From the NCBI GenBank assembly GCA_963761525.1, contig CAVXHG010000003.1, positions 62,001-126,000 on the forward strand: 64,000 nt of DNA, read 5' to 3'. A program made the translations under genes and the position numbers. The notes below the pieces were generated by a model, which was given only the letters and a program-made list of their open reading frames with translations, made no database searches and was not told where the DNA came from. Every line of letters begins with the position of its first letter. Position 1 is the stretch's first letter. This document shows, piece by piece, positions 19,134 to 29,244 of this stretch. The DNA comes from BOG-931 sp963761525 (GTDB taxonomy: Bacteria; Pseudomonadota; Alphaproteobacteria; Rhizobiales; Xanthobacteraceae).

Positions 19134-20208
19134 ATGGGGGTCGTTGATCCCGAGGTCGCAAGCTCGACGCTGCGCTTGTGGATTGCAGCCGGATCAGCAG
19201 CATTGCTCGTGGCGGCCTGCGTGCTTGCGTTCGATTGGGTCGCGAGCAAATCTGCCCCGCTACGGCCTGGAGCGCGCCGGTATTATCGTGCTTGCGGCCA
19301 TTCTCGGCGCAGTCGTTGGCGTGGTCGGCGCTCGATCGCAGCGCTGGGCGCAATAATGACGCCGACCGCCGCACTCTCGAATTGCGCGCGGAGGAATTGA
19401 CTGCGCACTCGCTCGCGCCGGGCTCGGCGTTGCCCTGCCTCGACGCTTTGGTGGGCGAGGATGTCGAGGCGGCGTGCGAGAAGGCGCTATTCGCTTCTCC
19501 CGTAACGGTGGCCACTGCCACGTCTTACGTCGAGGCGCGGCTGGCGCTGCTGACGGATATGGTGAGCTATCTCAAACGCGGCGGTGGCCAGATCGACACC
19601 ACGCTGTCGCCAATCCGCCGCTCGCTTGAGGCTGATCGCTTCGGCTTCCTCGCGCACGCGCTCGCCTTGCGGGACGGATGCACGAGTGAGGATTGCAAAG
19701 CGTCTGGGCGTGCTCAGCGATGCGACCCGCGTTCGCTCGCAATCTGAGCGCAGCGACCTTGGACCGCTATCTCGATCGCTATCTGACGGCGTGGGCGCAG
19801 CCGCCCGACAATTTGTCAGCGGACGCGACATCGGCGCAGCCGGCCGGCACGGCTCAGGCGCCTCACAAGATGGTCAATATCGATTTTCCCACCGCGGCCT
19901 CGATTCCGGCCGTGAGCATCATGAATCCCGAGCCGGCCGCCAAAGCCGTGCCCGGGGCGGCGGCTGCGGCACCTGCTGCGGCCAGTCCCGGGTCCGCCGG
20001 CCGCGGAAGGCAGTGCCCCACAGCGCAAGCAGCGGAAACAGGCCGCCAATCCGCCCGCGCCGGACACCCAAGCGGATCCGGTCTGGGTTCCGGCTCCGGT
20101 TGCCCCGCACCTCAGGCTGCATCTGCGGCGGCTCCGGCGCCGGCCGCGAATTTCGCCGCCGGCGCAGCCGCGCCGCTGCAACTGATGCCTTCGGCATCGC
20201 CACAATAG
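19134..20208 (+). CDS. predicted membrane protein of unknown function (frame breaks)
   Basis: From MGVVDPEVASSTLRLW at 19134 the protein has two hydrophobic segments (AAGSAALLVAACVLAF and GIIVLAAILGAVVGVVGA, about 19185-19340). A soluble region follows, with two cysteine pairs (SALPCLDAL...EAACEKALF and RDGCTSEDCKAL) and YVEARLALLTDMVSYL. The last third is Ala/Pro-rich and ends PLQLMPSASPQ at 20208. Frames change near 19258, 19355, 19695 and 19995. The four cysteines may form disulfides in the periplasm. I know it only as a conserved hypothetical of this group. Confidence 0.65.
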
Positions 20209-20292
20209 GCCGCGTTCGGCTGACGCCACCTCGCGCTGTGGCTTAAGTTCTGTAGTACTCGAAATCAAAACCGGGCTCTAGCATTTTGATTG

Positions 20293-20339
20293 AGCATGAT
20301 CTTTTTCGAAAACCGGCGACCACTTTTCGGGATCATGCT
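20293..20339. repeat. 47-bp AGCATGATC palindromic element
   Basis: Inverted repeat AGCATGATC (20293-20301) and GATCATGCT (20331-20339), with a partly paired interior containing TTTTCGAAAACCGG and CACTTTTCGG. This is a type of short palindrome I associate with intergenic regions of Bradyrhizobium and other Rhizobiales. It lies 15 bp before the carboxylase start, so it may affect its mRNA. Confidence 0.8.
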
Positions 20340-20354
20340 GTAACATCGCGCTCG

Positions 20355-22320
20355 ATGTTTCGCTCCGTTCTCATTGCCAATCGCGGCGAGATCGCTTGCC
20401 GCATTGCCCGAACCGCGACGACGGCTCGGGCTTGCGCACGATCGCGGTTTATTCGGATGCGGATGCCGGCGCCCTTCATGTTCGTTCATGTGACGAGGCG
20501 TATCCGATCGGTCCGCGCGGCGCCGCGCGAAAGTTATCTCTCGATCGAACGTCTGATCGAAGTTGCCGCGAAAATCCGGCGCGGAATGCGTGCATCCGGG
20601 CTACGGCTTCCTGTCGGAGAACGCGGATTTCGTCGACGCTTGCAATGCAGCGGACATCGCGTTCGTCGGGCCGCCCGCCGACGGCAATCCGCGCCATGGG
20701 TCTCAAGGACCACGCCAAGGCCTTGATGGAAAAGGCCGGCGTTCCGGTCGTGCCTGGCTATTACGGCGATCGGCAGGACGCGAAATTCCTCAAGGAGAAG
20801 GCCTACGAGGTCGGCTATCCGGTGCTGATCAAGCCCGCGGCGGGCGGCGGCGGAAGGGGATTGCGCCGGGTCGACAAACACGCCGAATTTGAAGCTGCGC
20901 TCGAAGGCGCGATCCGCGAGGCGCAATCCGCATTCGGCTCGAGCCAGGGTCCTGATCGAAAAATACGTCGCCGTCGCCGCGCCACATCGAAATCCAGGTA
21001 TTCGCCGACCGGCACGGCAACGTCATCTATCTCGGCGAGCGCGATTGCTCGCTGCAACGGCGCCATCAGAAAGTGATCGAGGAAGCGCCGGCGCCCGGCA
21101 TGACTGCGGAAATTCGCGCGCAGATGGGAGCCGCAGCCGTGGAAGCGGCGAGGGCGGTCGGGTTATGTCGGCGCCGGCACGGTCGAGTTCATTGCCGACG
21201 GCACCAAAGGGCTTCGTCCCGACGCGTTCTGGTTCATCGAGATGAACACGCGGCTGCAAGTCGAACATCCGGTGACGGAGGCGGTTACCGGCCTCGATCT
21301 CGTCGAATGGCAATTCCGCGTTGCTGCGGGCGAAAATTGCCGCTCACGCAGCAAGCGGTCGCGGTACCAGCGGTCACGCCATCGAGGCCCGGCTCTACGC
21401 CGAGGATGCCGGAGAACGGATTTTTGCCGTCGACCGGCCGGGTCGTGGCGCTCGAATTGCCCGATCCGACATCCGGATCGATCAGCGGCGTCGAGGCCGG
21501 CGGCGAGGTGACGCCTTATTACGATCCGATGATCGCCAAGCTTATCGTGCACGAGGCCACGCGCGAGGCGGCGCTGGAACGGCTGGCGGAGCGCTCGATC
21601 GGACGTTGCTTGCAGGTCCGCGAAGCAATGTCGCTTTCCTTGCGGCGCTGTGCCGGGCGGCCGAATTCCGCCAAGGCAAGGTGGATACTGGCTTCATCGA
21701 TCGCAATCTGGCGGCAGCTTGGCGCGGTGCCACACGCCACCGATCGGGCTGCGGCGGCGCTCGGGGTTGCCTATTTGCTGGCCGACGACGCTGAAGGGCC
21801 GGCAGCGGAGAGAGTCGGCTGAAGTTGCCGTCGCCGTGGGCGGCAACGGACGGCTTTCAACTGGGCGGTGTGCGGTCGCTGACGTGCCGGTCGTCATCGA
21901 CGGCGAAGCGCGACAGCGACCGTCACTTATGGCCGCGACGGAATGCAGGTCACAATCGACGGTACACCGGCCGCCATCGACGCAAGAGTGTTCGAGGCAG
22001 ATGCACGAGGCGTTCGTGTTGCGTCACGGGCGCCAGACGCGCGTGCGCATCAAGGATTTTGCCTCATCCTCGGCGCAGGGCGGTGCAGGCGACGGGCTTA
22101 TTAAGGCGCCGATGCATGGCAGGGTGCTGGAGGTGCTGGTCGGTATCGGCGAGCAGGTCGCGGACGGCCAACGTCTCGCCGTTATTGAAGCTATGAAGAT
22201 GGAGCACACGCTTCGCGCGCCATTTGCCGGAATCGTGAGCCAAGGTTCCGGTCGCGGCCGGTGCGCAAGTTGTGGAAGGCGCCGAGATCATGGTGATCGA
22301 AGCGCCGAAGAGGCAGGTAA
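20355..22320 (+). CDS. acyl-CoA carboxylase, biotin carboxylase/BCCP subunit (many breaks)
   Basis: Biotin-dependent carboxylase alpha subunit, most like 3-methylcrotonyl- or propionyl/acetyl-CoA carboxylase. MFRSVLIANRGEIACRIAR at 20355 is the biotin carboxylase N-terminus. Further pieces: HPGYGFLSENADFV, the glycine-rich ATP-grasp loop GGGGRGLRRV, MNTRLQVEHPVTEAVTG, a BT-type middle, and near 22190 the biotinylation site EAMKMEHTLRAPFAG. Frames change at least eight times (e.g. near 20410, 20590, 20695, 20955, 21165, 21340, 21610, 22245). The stop is probably TAA at 22318-22320. The beta subunit is not in the window, so the substrate is undecided; MccA is my first guess. Confidence 0.82.
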
Positions 22321-22329
22321 TCTCGGTCC

Positions 22330-22768
22330 ATGGCACTCAATCTCATCAAACTCTGTGTCGGCGCCGATTCGGTTCGCGACCTCGAGGACTGGATCAAGGA
22401 AAAGCTCCGGGAAAAGCGCAAACGCGGCGAAAAGCCCGAGCACATTCACCGCACCCGCATGGTGCCGAAGCGCGCTGAGAACTGAAGGACGGCGGTTCGT
22501 TGTTCTGGGTGATCCGCGGGCGAGATCATGTGCCGCCAGCGCATCCGTGACATCAGGCCATTTCGCGACAAGGATGGCGATCGGGCGGTGCGGTGTCGTG
22601 CTCGATCCCAAGGTTGTGCTGGTCGCGCCGCGTACTTTCCGCGCCTTCCAGGGCTGGCGCTATCTCGAGGTGAAGGACGCCCCGCGCGACCTCGAAAAAT
22701 CAGCGCCGGGAGCGGCGGCGATGCCCGAGAAAATGCGCCGCGAACTGCGCGAACTCGGCTTGATGTAG
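22330..22768 (+). CDS. DUF1489 family protein (frame breaks)
   Basis: Small protein of the DUF1489 family. The start MALNLIKLCVGADSVRDLED at 22330 is 9 bp after the carboxylase stop. Pieces GEIMCRQRI, VVLDPKVVLVAPRTFRAFQG and GWRYLEVKDAPRDL follow, with the end MRRELRELGLM at 22768. Frames change near 22484, 22525 and 22588. Restored length is about 144 residues. Function unknown. I recall it next to the carboxylase alpha gene in related genomes, but a functional link is not shown. Confidence 0.8.
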
Positions 22769-22865
22769 AGGGCAAGCCGTCGCCGCTCCGATTGCCGCAT
22801 GGCGTCGTGCCGAGCGATCACGTAAAATCCGCCGACAAGACGGTTCGGCCCGTGCGGAGCATGCG

Positions 22866-23810
22866 ATGATCATTGCCAACGAAAAAGACGTCACCAAAGC
22901 AGTATTGAGCGAGATTCAACGCGCGCCAAACCCGCGCCTGCGTGAACTCATGTCGGCGTTCGTGCGCCACCTTCACGACTTTGCCCGCGAAGTGAAACTG
23001 ACCGAAGAAGAGTTTCACGCCGCGATGGCTTACATCGTGTCGCTCGGCAAACACTCAAACGAAAACCACAACGAGGCCGTGTTGATGGCTGGTTCGTTGG
23101 GTTTGTCAGCCCTCGTCTGTCTGCTCAATAACGGCGACCACGGTCAAACCGAAACCGACGCCAGCCAGCTTGGCCCGTTTTGGCGGATGCACTCGCCGAA
23201 GACGGAGAACGGCGGCACGATCGTGCGATCGCCGACGCCCGGCCCGGTGCTGTTCGCCGATGCCTGGTACAAGGACAGCCGAAGGCAATCCGATCGCCGG
23301 CGTCGAAGTCGATATCTGGCACTCCTCGACCGAAGGCTTTTACGAGAACCAGGATCCGGTCCAGGCCGACATGAACCTGCGCGGCAAGTTCACCACCGAC
23401 GCCAACGGCCATATCGGCTTTCGCACCGTGAAGCCGGCCGGGTTATCCGATCCCGATCGACGGTCCGGTTGGGGAACTGTGCCGTGCGCTACGCCGCCAC
23501 AATATGCGGCCTGCGCATTTGCACTTCCTGGCGTTCAAGCCGGGTTTCAAGACCCTGATCTCGCAGATTTACGATCCCGAGGATCCGCAACCTCGAAACC
23601 GATGTGCAGTTCGGCGTCACCCGTCATCTGATCGGAAATATCATCCGCCACGACGAACCGTGCGCCAAGGCGCCGGACGTCAAGGCGCCGTGGTATTCGA
23701 TCGAACACACCTTCGTCATGGAAAACGGTACGGCGCGACTGCCGCGGCCGCCGATCACCGGCAAGGCGGAGGGCGAACGGCCACAAATTCCGCATCTCGA
23801 ACGCGTTTAG
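22866..23810 (+). CDS. intradiol ring-cleavage dioxygenase, probable hydroxyquinol 1,2-dioxygenase (frame breaks)
   Basis: Fe(III) enzyme that opens a dihydroxylated aromatic ring between the hydroxyls. The N-terminal dimerisation domain (RLRELMSAFVRHLHDFAREV) leads to QLGPFWRMHSP, which resembles hydroxyquinol enzymes more than catechol enzymes. Iron ligands are expected in the Tyr of GYPIPIDGPVG and the two His of MRPAHLHFLAFKPGF. The C-terminus YSIEHTFVMENG leads to the stop at 23810. Frames change near 23278, 23445 and 23588. The joined length of about 313 residues is normal. 1,2,4-trihydroxybenzene is the likely substrate, maleylacetate the product; no maleylacetate reductase is in the window. 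Confidence 0.82.
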
Positions 23811-23948
23811 GCGTTTTGTCGCGCGGCGCGGTTGGACTTGACCGGGCCATTACCGTCCCAATACTGCAAAATCAAAGCAAATTGTCGCCCGCGCTGCCGT
23901 TCGATCGAGTGGCGCAGAGCGCGGGCCGTTCATCTGGGGGGAATCATC

Positions 23949-25132
23949 ATGCTGCGTAGAACAGTGCTTAAAGGTATCGCCGCCAGGGCCGCCGGCGGGA
24001 TTCTCGCCCGGCCGGCGCTTGCCCGACAGCGGTGTTGAAGATCGGTCTGAGCCTGCCGATGACGGGTGCGGGCTTCAACGCCGTCGGCCGGCAACTCAAG
24101 GCGCGCTCCAGCTCTACATGCAGCAGAACGGCGACACGGTCGCGGGGCGCAAGATCGAACTGACCATGCGCGACGACGCCGGCGTCGCCGATAACGCCCA
24201 CCGCATCGTGCAGGAAATGATCGTCAACGACAAAGTCGATATTGTCGGCGTCGGCATTACGCCTTGTTCGCTCGCCGTCGCGCCGCTCGTGACCGAAGCC
24301 AAAAAGGCCTGACGTTCGTGATGAGTTCGGCGCCTCGATCACGACGACGAAGTCGCCCTATTTCATGCGCGCGGGCTTCATCCTGGCGCCGCAGTCGTGG
24401 ATCATGGCGGAGTGGGCGTTCAAGAACGGCAGCAAGCGCGTTGTCACGCTGGTCAACGACTGGGCGCCGGGCGTTGAGGCGGAAACCGCCTTCAAGACCC
24501 GGTTCGTCCAGGTCGGCGGCGAGATCATCGGAGTCGATCCGTATTCCGCTCGCCAATCCCGACTTCGCGCCGTTCCTGCAGCGTATCAGCCGATCTCAAA
24601 CCGGATACTGCCTTTATCTATTTCCCGGGCCCACAAGCGGCCGATTTTCACCAAGCAATTCGCCGAACGGGGCCTCGGCCAGTTCCGGGATAAAGATCAT
24701 CGGGCCGGGCGATTTGTGCAATGACGACAATCTGCACTAACGTGGGCGATCAGATGATCGGCATGATCACCGCCGGTCCTTATTCGGCGCTCATGACAGT
24801 CCGCGCTGAACAAGACCTATGTCGCCGACTTCCAGAAGACGGCTGGCGAACGGCCGGACTTTGTCTCGGTCAGCGCCTACGACGCCATGCATGCCGTCTA
24901 CGAAGCGTTGAAAAAGACAGGCGGCAATTCCGACGGCGACGAAATCATTGCCGCGATCCGCGGCATGGCCTGGGAAAGCCCGCGCGGCCCGATCTCGATC
25001 GATCCGGACACCCGCGACATCGTCAGCAATGTCTACATCCGAAAGGTCGAGAAGATCGACGGCGAGCTCTGGGACAAGGAGTTCGAGACTTTTCCGAATG
25101 TGAAAGACCCGATGAAGGTCGCGGCAAAATAG
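23949..25132 (+). CDS. ABC transporter substrate-binding protein, Tat-type signal (many breaks)
   Basis: Type I periplasmic binding protein of the branched-chain amino acid/amide family, but with ligand unknown. The N-terminus MLRRTVLKGIAARAAGG has an RRTVLK twin-arginine motif and a hydrophobic stretch ending near ALA. It parallels the next gene along its whole length (LPMTGAGFNAVGRQL, QQNGDTVAGRKIEL, MAWESPRGPISIDPDTRD, NVKDPMKVAAK). Frames change near 24030, 24098, 24310, 24340, 24535, 24595, 24690 and 24800, so it could be a decaying duplicate. The broken genes around it make base errors equally likely. No permease or ATPase gene is adjacent. Confidence 0.8.
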
Positions 25133-25227
25133 GCGCTGCAAGCATTTCGGCATGGCGTGCCGGGCCTCATAAAGCTCGGACGGCGTGTCGGCCGAAGCCG
25201 GGATGACGAATAGGGGGAGGGAACGCC

Positions 25228-26406
25228 ATGTTACGTCGAACCGTGCTCAAGGGGATCGCCGCTACGGCGGTTGGCGGGGCTATCGCGCGGCCTGCAATTG
25301 CGCAGCAGCCAGTCTTGAAGATCGGCATGAGCATACCGATGACCGGCGCGGGCTTTAACGCCGTTGGCCGTCAGATCACCGCCTCGATCAAGCTTTTCAC
25401 ACAACAGAACGGCGACACAGTCGCCGGGCGCAAGATCGAGTTTAATATCCGTGACGACGGTGGCGTTGCGGACAACGCACACCGGATCATCCAGGAGATG
25501 ATCGTCAACGATAAAGTCGATATTTGTGGCATCGGCATCACGCCGACCGCGCTCGCCATCGCGCCGCTTTTGACGGAAGCGAAAAAGCCGACTTTAGTGA
25601 TGAGCTCGGGCGCTTCGATAACGACGACGAAGTCGCCCTATTTCGTGCGCGCCGGTTTCCTATTGAGCCCGCAATCCTGGATCATGGGCGAGTGGGCCTT
25701 CAAGAACGGCAGCAAGAAGGTCGTCACGCTCGTCAATGACTGGGCAACCGGCATCGAGGCGGAGGTCGCTTTCACGACCCGCTTCAAACAGGTCGGCGGC
25801 GAAATCATTGAATCGATCCGCCTGCCGTTGGCCAACCCGGATTTCGCGCCGTACCTGCAGCGTGTCGCGGACCTGAAGCCGGATACGGCATTCATCTATT
25901 TTCCAGGCGTTCAAGCGCCAATTTTCGCCAAACAATTTGCCGAGCGCGGTCTGGCCCAATCCGGGATCAGGATCGTCGGCCCTGGCGACCTCACGACCGA
26001 CGATAGTCTCAACGGTATGGGCGATCAGATGCTCGGCATGATTACGGCCGGCGGCTATTCGGCTGCCCATAATTCGCCACTCAACAAGGCTTACGTCGCT
26101 GCCATCGAGAAGGCCAATAATTTCCGTCCGGATTTCGTCGCGCTCGGCGGTTATGACGGCATGCATCTGGTTTACGAAGCGCTGAAGAAGACCGGCGGCA
26201 ATGCCGACGGCGACGCGCTTATGGCAGCGATGAAGGGCATGGCCTGGGAAAGTCCGCGGGGTCCGATCTCGATCGACCCGGATACCCGCGACCTCGTCGC
26301 CAATATCTACATTCGCAAGGTCGAAAAGATCGGCGGCCAGCTTTGGAATACCGAACTGGAGACTTTTCCCGCGGTCAAAGACCCGATGAAGGTCGCGGCA
26401 AAATAA
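25228..26406 (+). CDS. ABC transporter substrate-binding protein with Tat-type signal
   Basis: Intact 392-residue paralogue of the preceding gene. MLRRTVLKGIAATAVGG carries the RRTVLK twin-arginine motif and the cleavage region PAIAQQ, so it probably crosses the membrane folded through TatABC, also in this window. The mature part is a leucine/amide-type solute-binding fold (IGMSIPMTGAGFNAVG, VMSSGASITTTKSPYFVRAG, FKNGSKKVVTLVNDWATG, YDGMHLVYEALKKTGG). Its neighbour, the ring-cleavage dioxygenase, suggests an aromatic-acid ligand; this is inference. The cognate permease and ATPase must be encoded elsewhere. Confidence 0.9.
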   Translation: MLRRTVLKGIAATAVGGAIARPAIAQQPVLKIGMSIPMTGAGFNAVGRQITASIKLFTQQNGDTVAGRKIEFNIRDDGGVADNAHRIIQEMIVNDKVDICGIGITPTALAIAPLLTEAKKPTLVMSSGASITTTKSPYFVRAGFLLSPQSWIMGEWAFKNGSKKVVTLVNDWATGIEAEVAFTTRFKQVGGEIIESIRLPLANPDFAPYLQRVADLKPDTAFIYFPGVQAPIFAKQFAERGLAQSGIRIVGPGDLTTDDSLNGMGDQMLGMITAGGYSAAHNSPLNKAYVAAIEKANNFRPDFVALGGYDGMHLVYEALKKTGGNADGDALMAAMKGMAWESPRGPISIDPDTRDLVANIYIRKVEKIGGQLWNTELETFPAVKDPMKVAAK

Positions 26407-26417
26407 GCAACGAAAAT

Positions 26418-27299
26418 TTACACCGCGAAATTGTCGATTAGCCGGGTTTTGCCGAGCCGCGCCGCAACCAAAAGGCGGACCGGCCCATCCTTCTTCGTGC
26501 CGACTGGCGCAAGCGTTTCGGCATGGCGCGCTTCGAGATAGTCGAGCGCGAAGCCGGCTTCCGTAATTACCGCGCTGTGTTTGCTCAGGACTTCGGCGAT
26601 TGGCTGGCCCGCCGCGATTTTCGCCGCGCAATCCTTCAGGACTTTACGCAGCACTGGCGCAATCTGCCGTTCGCTTTCAGACAAGTAGCGATTGCGCGAT
26701 GACAGGGCGAGGCCGTCTTTTTCACGCACGGTCGGAACACCGACAATCCGGGATTTGAGGCCGAGATCGCGAGCAAGCTGGGTGACGACCTTGAGCTGCT
26801 GGTAGTCTTTTTCGCCAAACATCGCGATGTCCGGTTCGCACTGGATCAAAAGCTTGGCAACCACTGTCGCAACGCCGGCGAAGAAATGCGGCCGAAAGCG
26901 ATCCTCCAGCCCGGCCAATGCCGGGCCCTCCGGCACGATCCGCGTGGCGAAGCCTTCCGGGTACATGGTTTTGGCGTCGGGAGCCCAGACCAGATCAACA
27001 TTCTCTCTGGACAGATCGGCAAGGTCGGTTGCGAAGGTTCGTGGGTAGGCTTGAAGGTCTTCGTGCGGCGCAAACTGGGTCGGATTAACGAATATCGATA
27101 CGATGACGCGATCGGCGCGGCGCCGCGCCGATCGCACCAGGGCGAGATGTCCCGCATGCAATGCGCCCATAGTCGGTACCAGCGCGATCACTTGGCGCCG
27201 TCGCCTGAAATCCTCGACCGCCCGCTTGAGCGGCGGCAAGGTGTGCAAGGTGCGAATGACACGAGGCTTACTTTTCGCGGGAGTGATGTTCTTTGCCAT
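26418..27299 (-). CDS. panC: pantothenate synthetase
   Basis: PanC condenses pantoate with beta-alanine using ATP, the last step to pantothenate. Intact: PTMGALHAGHLALVRSARRR with the HIGH-like motif, VSIFVNPTQFAPHEDL, MFGEKDYQQLKVV and LSSRNRYLSESERQI. I set the start at 27299 (MAKNITPAKSKPRV), giving 293 residues; the frame is open 126 bp further upstream but that part is unlike PanC. It converges on the second binding-protein gene, 11 bp apart. panB is not in the window. Confidence 0.96.
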   Translation of the reverse strand: MAKNITPAKSKPRVIRTLHTLPPLKRAVEDFRRRRQVIALVPTMGALHAGHLALVRSARRRADRVIVSIFVNPTQFAPHEDLQAYPRTFATDLADLSRENVDLVWAPDAKTMYPEGFATRIVPEGPALAGLEDRFRPHFFAGVATVVAKLLIQCEPDIAMFGEKDYQQLKVVTQLARDLGLKSRIVGVPTVREKDGLALSSRNRYLSESERQIAPVLRKVLKDCAAKIAAGQPIAEVLSKHSAVITEAGFALDYLEARHAETLAPVGTKKDGPVRLLVAARLGKTRLIDNFAV

Positions 27300-27371
27300 C
27301 GTTGTTTGCTTGGCGTTTTCTTTGGCGTTGCAGCGCAGGCACACCGCGCATGTTCTTCGTTGACTTGTGTG

Positions 27372-27384
27372 GTTAATGATTAAC
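27372..27384. promoter_or_regulatory. 13-bp palindrome GTTAATGATTAAC between panC and mipZ
   Basis: Perfect odd palindrome in the 165-bp divergent region between panC and mipZ. It contains TTAAC half-sites like those bound by the cell-cycle regulator CtrA, but the spacing is 3 instead of 7 bases, so it does not fit the CtrA consensus. It may be an operator for another dimeric regulator. Confidence 0.3.
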
Positions 27385-27464
27385 TTATCGGGCTCGATGC
27401 TGTATCTTGACCGGAAGCGTTGCAAGCCTGACAGAAGCGCTGGTTACGCTGGGGTCGCATTATC

Positions 27465-28389
27465 ATGTTTATGCAGGCGGACGTCGGCAAGCCGCTTTCG
27501 GCCCATGTCATCGTCCTTGGAAACGAAAAAGGCGGTTCGGGAAAATCGACGACCGCCATGCACGTCGCGGTCGCGCTGCTTCAGGCGGGTCAGCGTGTCG
27601 CAACCATCGATCTCGACTCCCGGCAAAAAAGTTTCACCCATTACATCGAAAACCGTCGTGATTGGGCCGGCGCGCACCCGCATCAAGCTCGACGTTCCCA
27701 AGCATTTCTGCGTTGCGCGCGGCTTAGGCTTGCGCCTCGACGAGATCGAAGCGCAGGAATTTGCCGCTTTCGCCGATGCGATAAGCGCGGTCGAAAATAC
27801 CTACGACTTCGTGGTGATCGATACGCCCGGTTCCGACTCCTACATGATGCGGCTCGCCCATTCGATGGCCGATACGCTGATTACGCCGATCAACGACAGC
27901 TTTGTCGATTTCGACGTGCTCGGTACGGTCGATCCCACCACTTTTGCGACTGTCGGGGTCAGCCATTACGCGGAAATGGTGCGCGAAGCGCGACGGCAGC
28001 GCCGCCTGGTCGATGGCGGCATGACCGACTGGATCGTTGTGCGTAATCGGCTTTCGACTCTCGGCTCGCGCAACAAGCGGCTGGTCGGCGAGGGTGTCGT
28101 GCAACTGGCGAAGCAGCTTGGCTTTCGCTTCGCCGATGGCTTCGCTGAACGCGTGGTGTATCGGGAGTTCTTCCCGCGCGGGCTAACGGCGCTCGACGAC
28201 ATCAATGAGGACACGCTCGGCATGCGCCCGACCATGTCGCACTTGACTGCCCGCGACGAGGTAAAGGCTGTGATCGCGACGTTGAAGCTGCCGATCGACG
28301 AACGCGGTAAACGGCGAGTTGCCGCCCGCGCTGAATGGGCCGCGTCGGCGGGGAAGCCGCTGGATACCCACGATCTGCTGGCCGACTGA
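27465..28389 (+). CDS. mipZ: division-plane positioning ATPase MipZ (one break)
   Basis: ParA/MinD-superfamily ATPase that forms a polar gradient and inhibits FtsZ, placing the septum in alphaproteobacteria. The deviant Walker A VLGNEKGGSGKSTTAMH is typical of MipZ, followed by VATIDLDSRQKSFTHYIENR. A frame change near 27668 leads to ENTYDFVVIDTPGSDSYMMR (Walker B), DTLITPINDSFVDFDVLG and GFAERVVYREFFPRGLTALD. About 308 residues, usual for the family. Two ATGs (27465 and 27471) are possible starts. MipZ normally acts with ParB, not encoded here. Confidence 0.88.
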
Positions 28390-28482
28390 GCCCAAGTCCA
28401 ACTCAAGTCAGCCATTGCGCGCCATGCCGGGTAACGCCACTTTATGGCGTGGTAATTTGGCTTGCCGCGAAGGCTTCAATCC

Positions 28483-29242
28483 ATGAGCAAAGAGCGCTCT
28501 GACCGCGCGCCGGTGTCAACACAACCACCGGCACGCGAGGCGGATAATGGTCAAGCGCCCGCTGCGACGTCGCGGGCGGAGATCGACGCCTTTCTTGGTC
28601 AAGTAAGGCACTCGGTCCCGCTGCGAAAGCCGGCATGCGCGGCCGGCTTATTTTCTGCACTCGATGCCACGATGAGCCGGCAACCGACCTGGGATACCGC
28701 CTGCCGCCTGCAAGCCGACATGTTCCGTGAAGCCGCTGCCGTCGGCGGCCTTGATATCCAGCTTGTCTATTATCGCGGACTGGCCGAGTGCAAAGCGTCG
28801 CCGTGGATTGCGGAGCCTGACCGGTTCGGCACGCTGATGTCGCAGATCGACTGCCGCGGCGGCCACACCCAGATCGGAAAAATTCTTGCTCATGCGCGCC
28901 GCGAGAACGACGTGGCGAAGGTCGGCGCGCTGGTGTTTGTCGGCGATGCGATGGAGGAGTCGCTCGACGATCTCTGTGCCGCCGCCGGCGGATCTTGGAC
29001 TGCGCAATGTGCCCGCTTTCATGTTTCAGGAGGGCTACGATCCGATTTGCGAGCAGGCGTTCCGCGAAATCGCCCGGTTGACGCGCGGCGCCTATTGCCG
29101 GTTCTCTCCGGGATCCGCCCACGAGCTTGGCGAATTGTTGCGCGCCGCGGCCGCCTATGCCGCTGGAGGCATGAAGGCGCTGGCCGATTTGAAGCAACGG
29201 CGCAACGCTGGTGCTGTGCAGCTACTGGAGCAGCTCAGGTAG
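28483..29242 (+). CDS. VWA-like hypothetical protein (one break)
   Basis: MSKERSDRAPVS at 28483, a Pro/Ala-rich N-terminus and a domain that resembles a von Willebrand A-type fold: FREAAAVGGLDIQLVYYRGL, CRGGHTQIGKILAHAR and VGALVFVGDAMEESLDDL. The break near 28992 (one extra G) leads to AAAGDLGLRNVPAFMFQEG and YCRFSPGSAHELGELLRAAA. About 253 residues, apparently cytoplasmic. It is 2 bp from the J-domain gene and in the same order as in related genomes, so the two may work together. Function unknown. Confidence 0.7.
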
Positions 29243-29244
29243 TC

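Noticed and set aside
25133..25227. Remnant of the GTCAT...ATGACG repeat between the two binding-protein genes
   Set aside because: Only a short CCGGGATGACGA end is seen; too little to call.
27372..27384. CtrA binding site before mipZ
   Set aside because: TTAA and TTAAC are 3 bases apart instead of the 7 required by the consensus.
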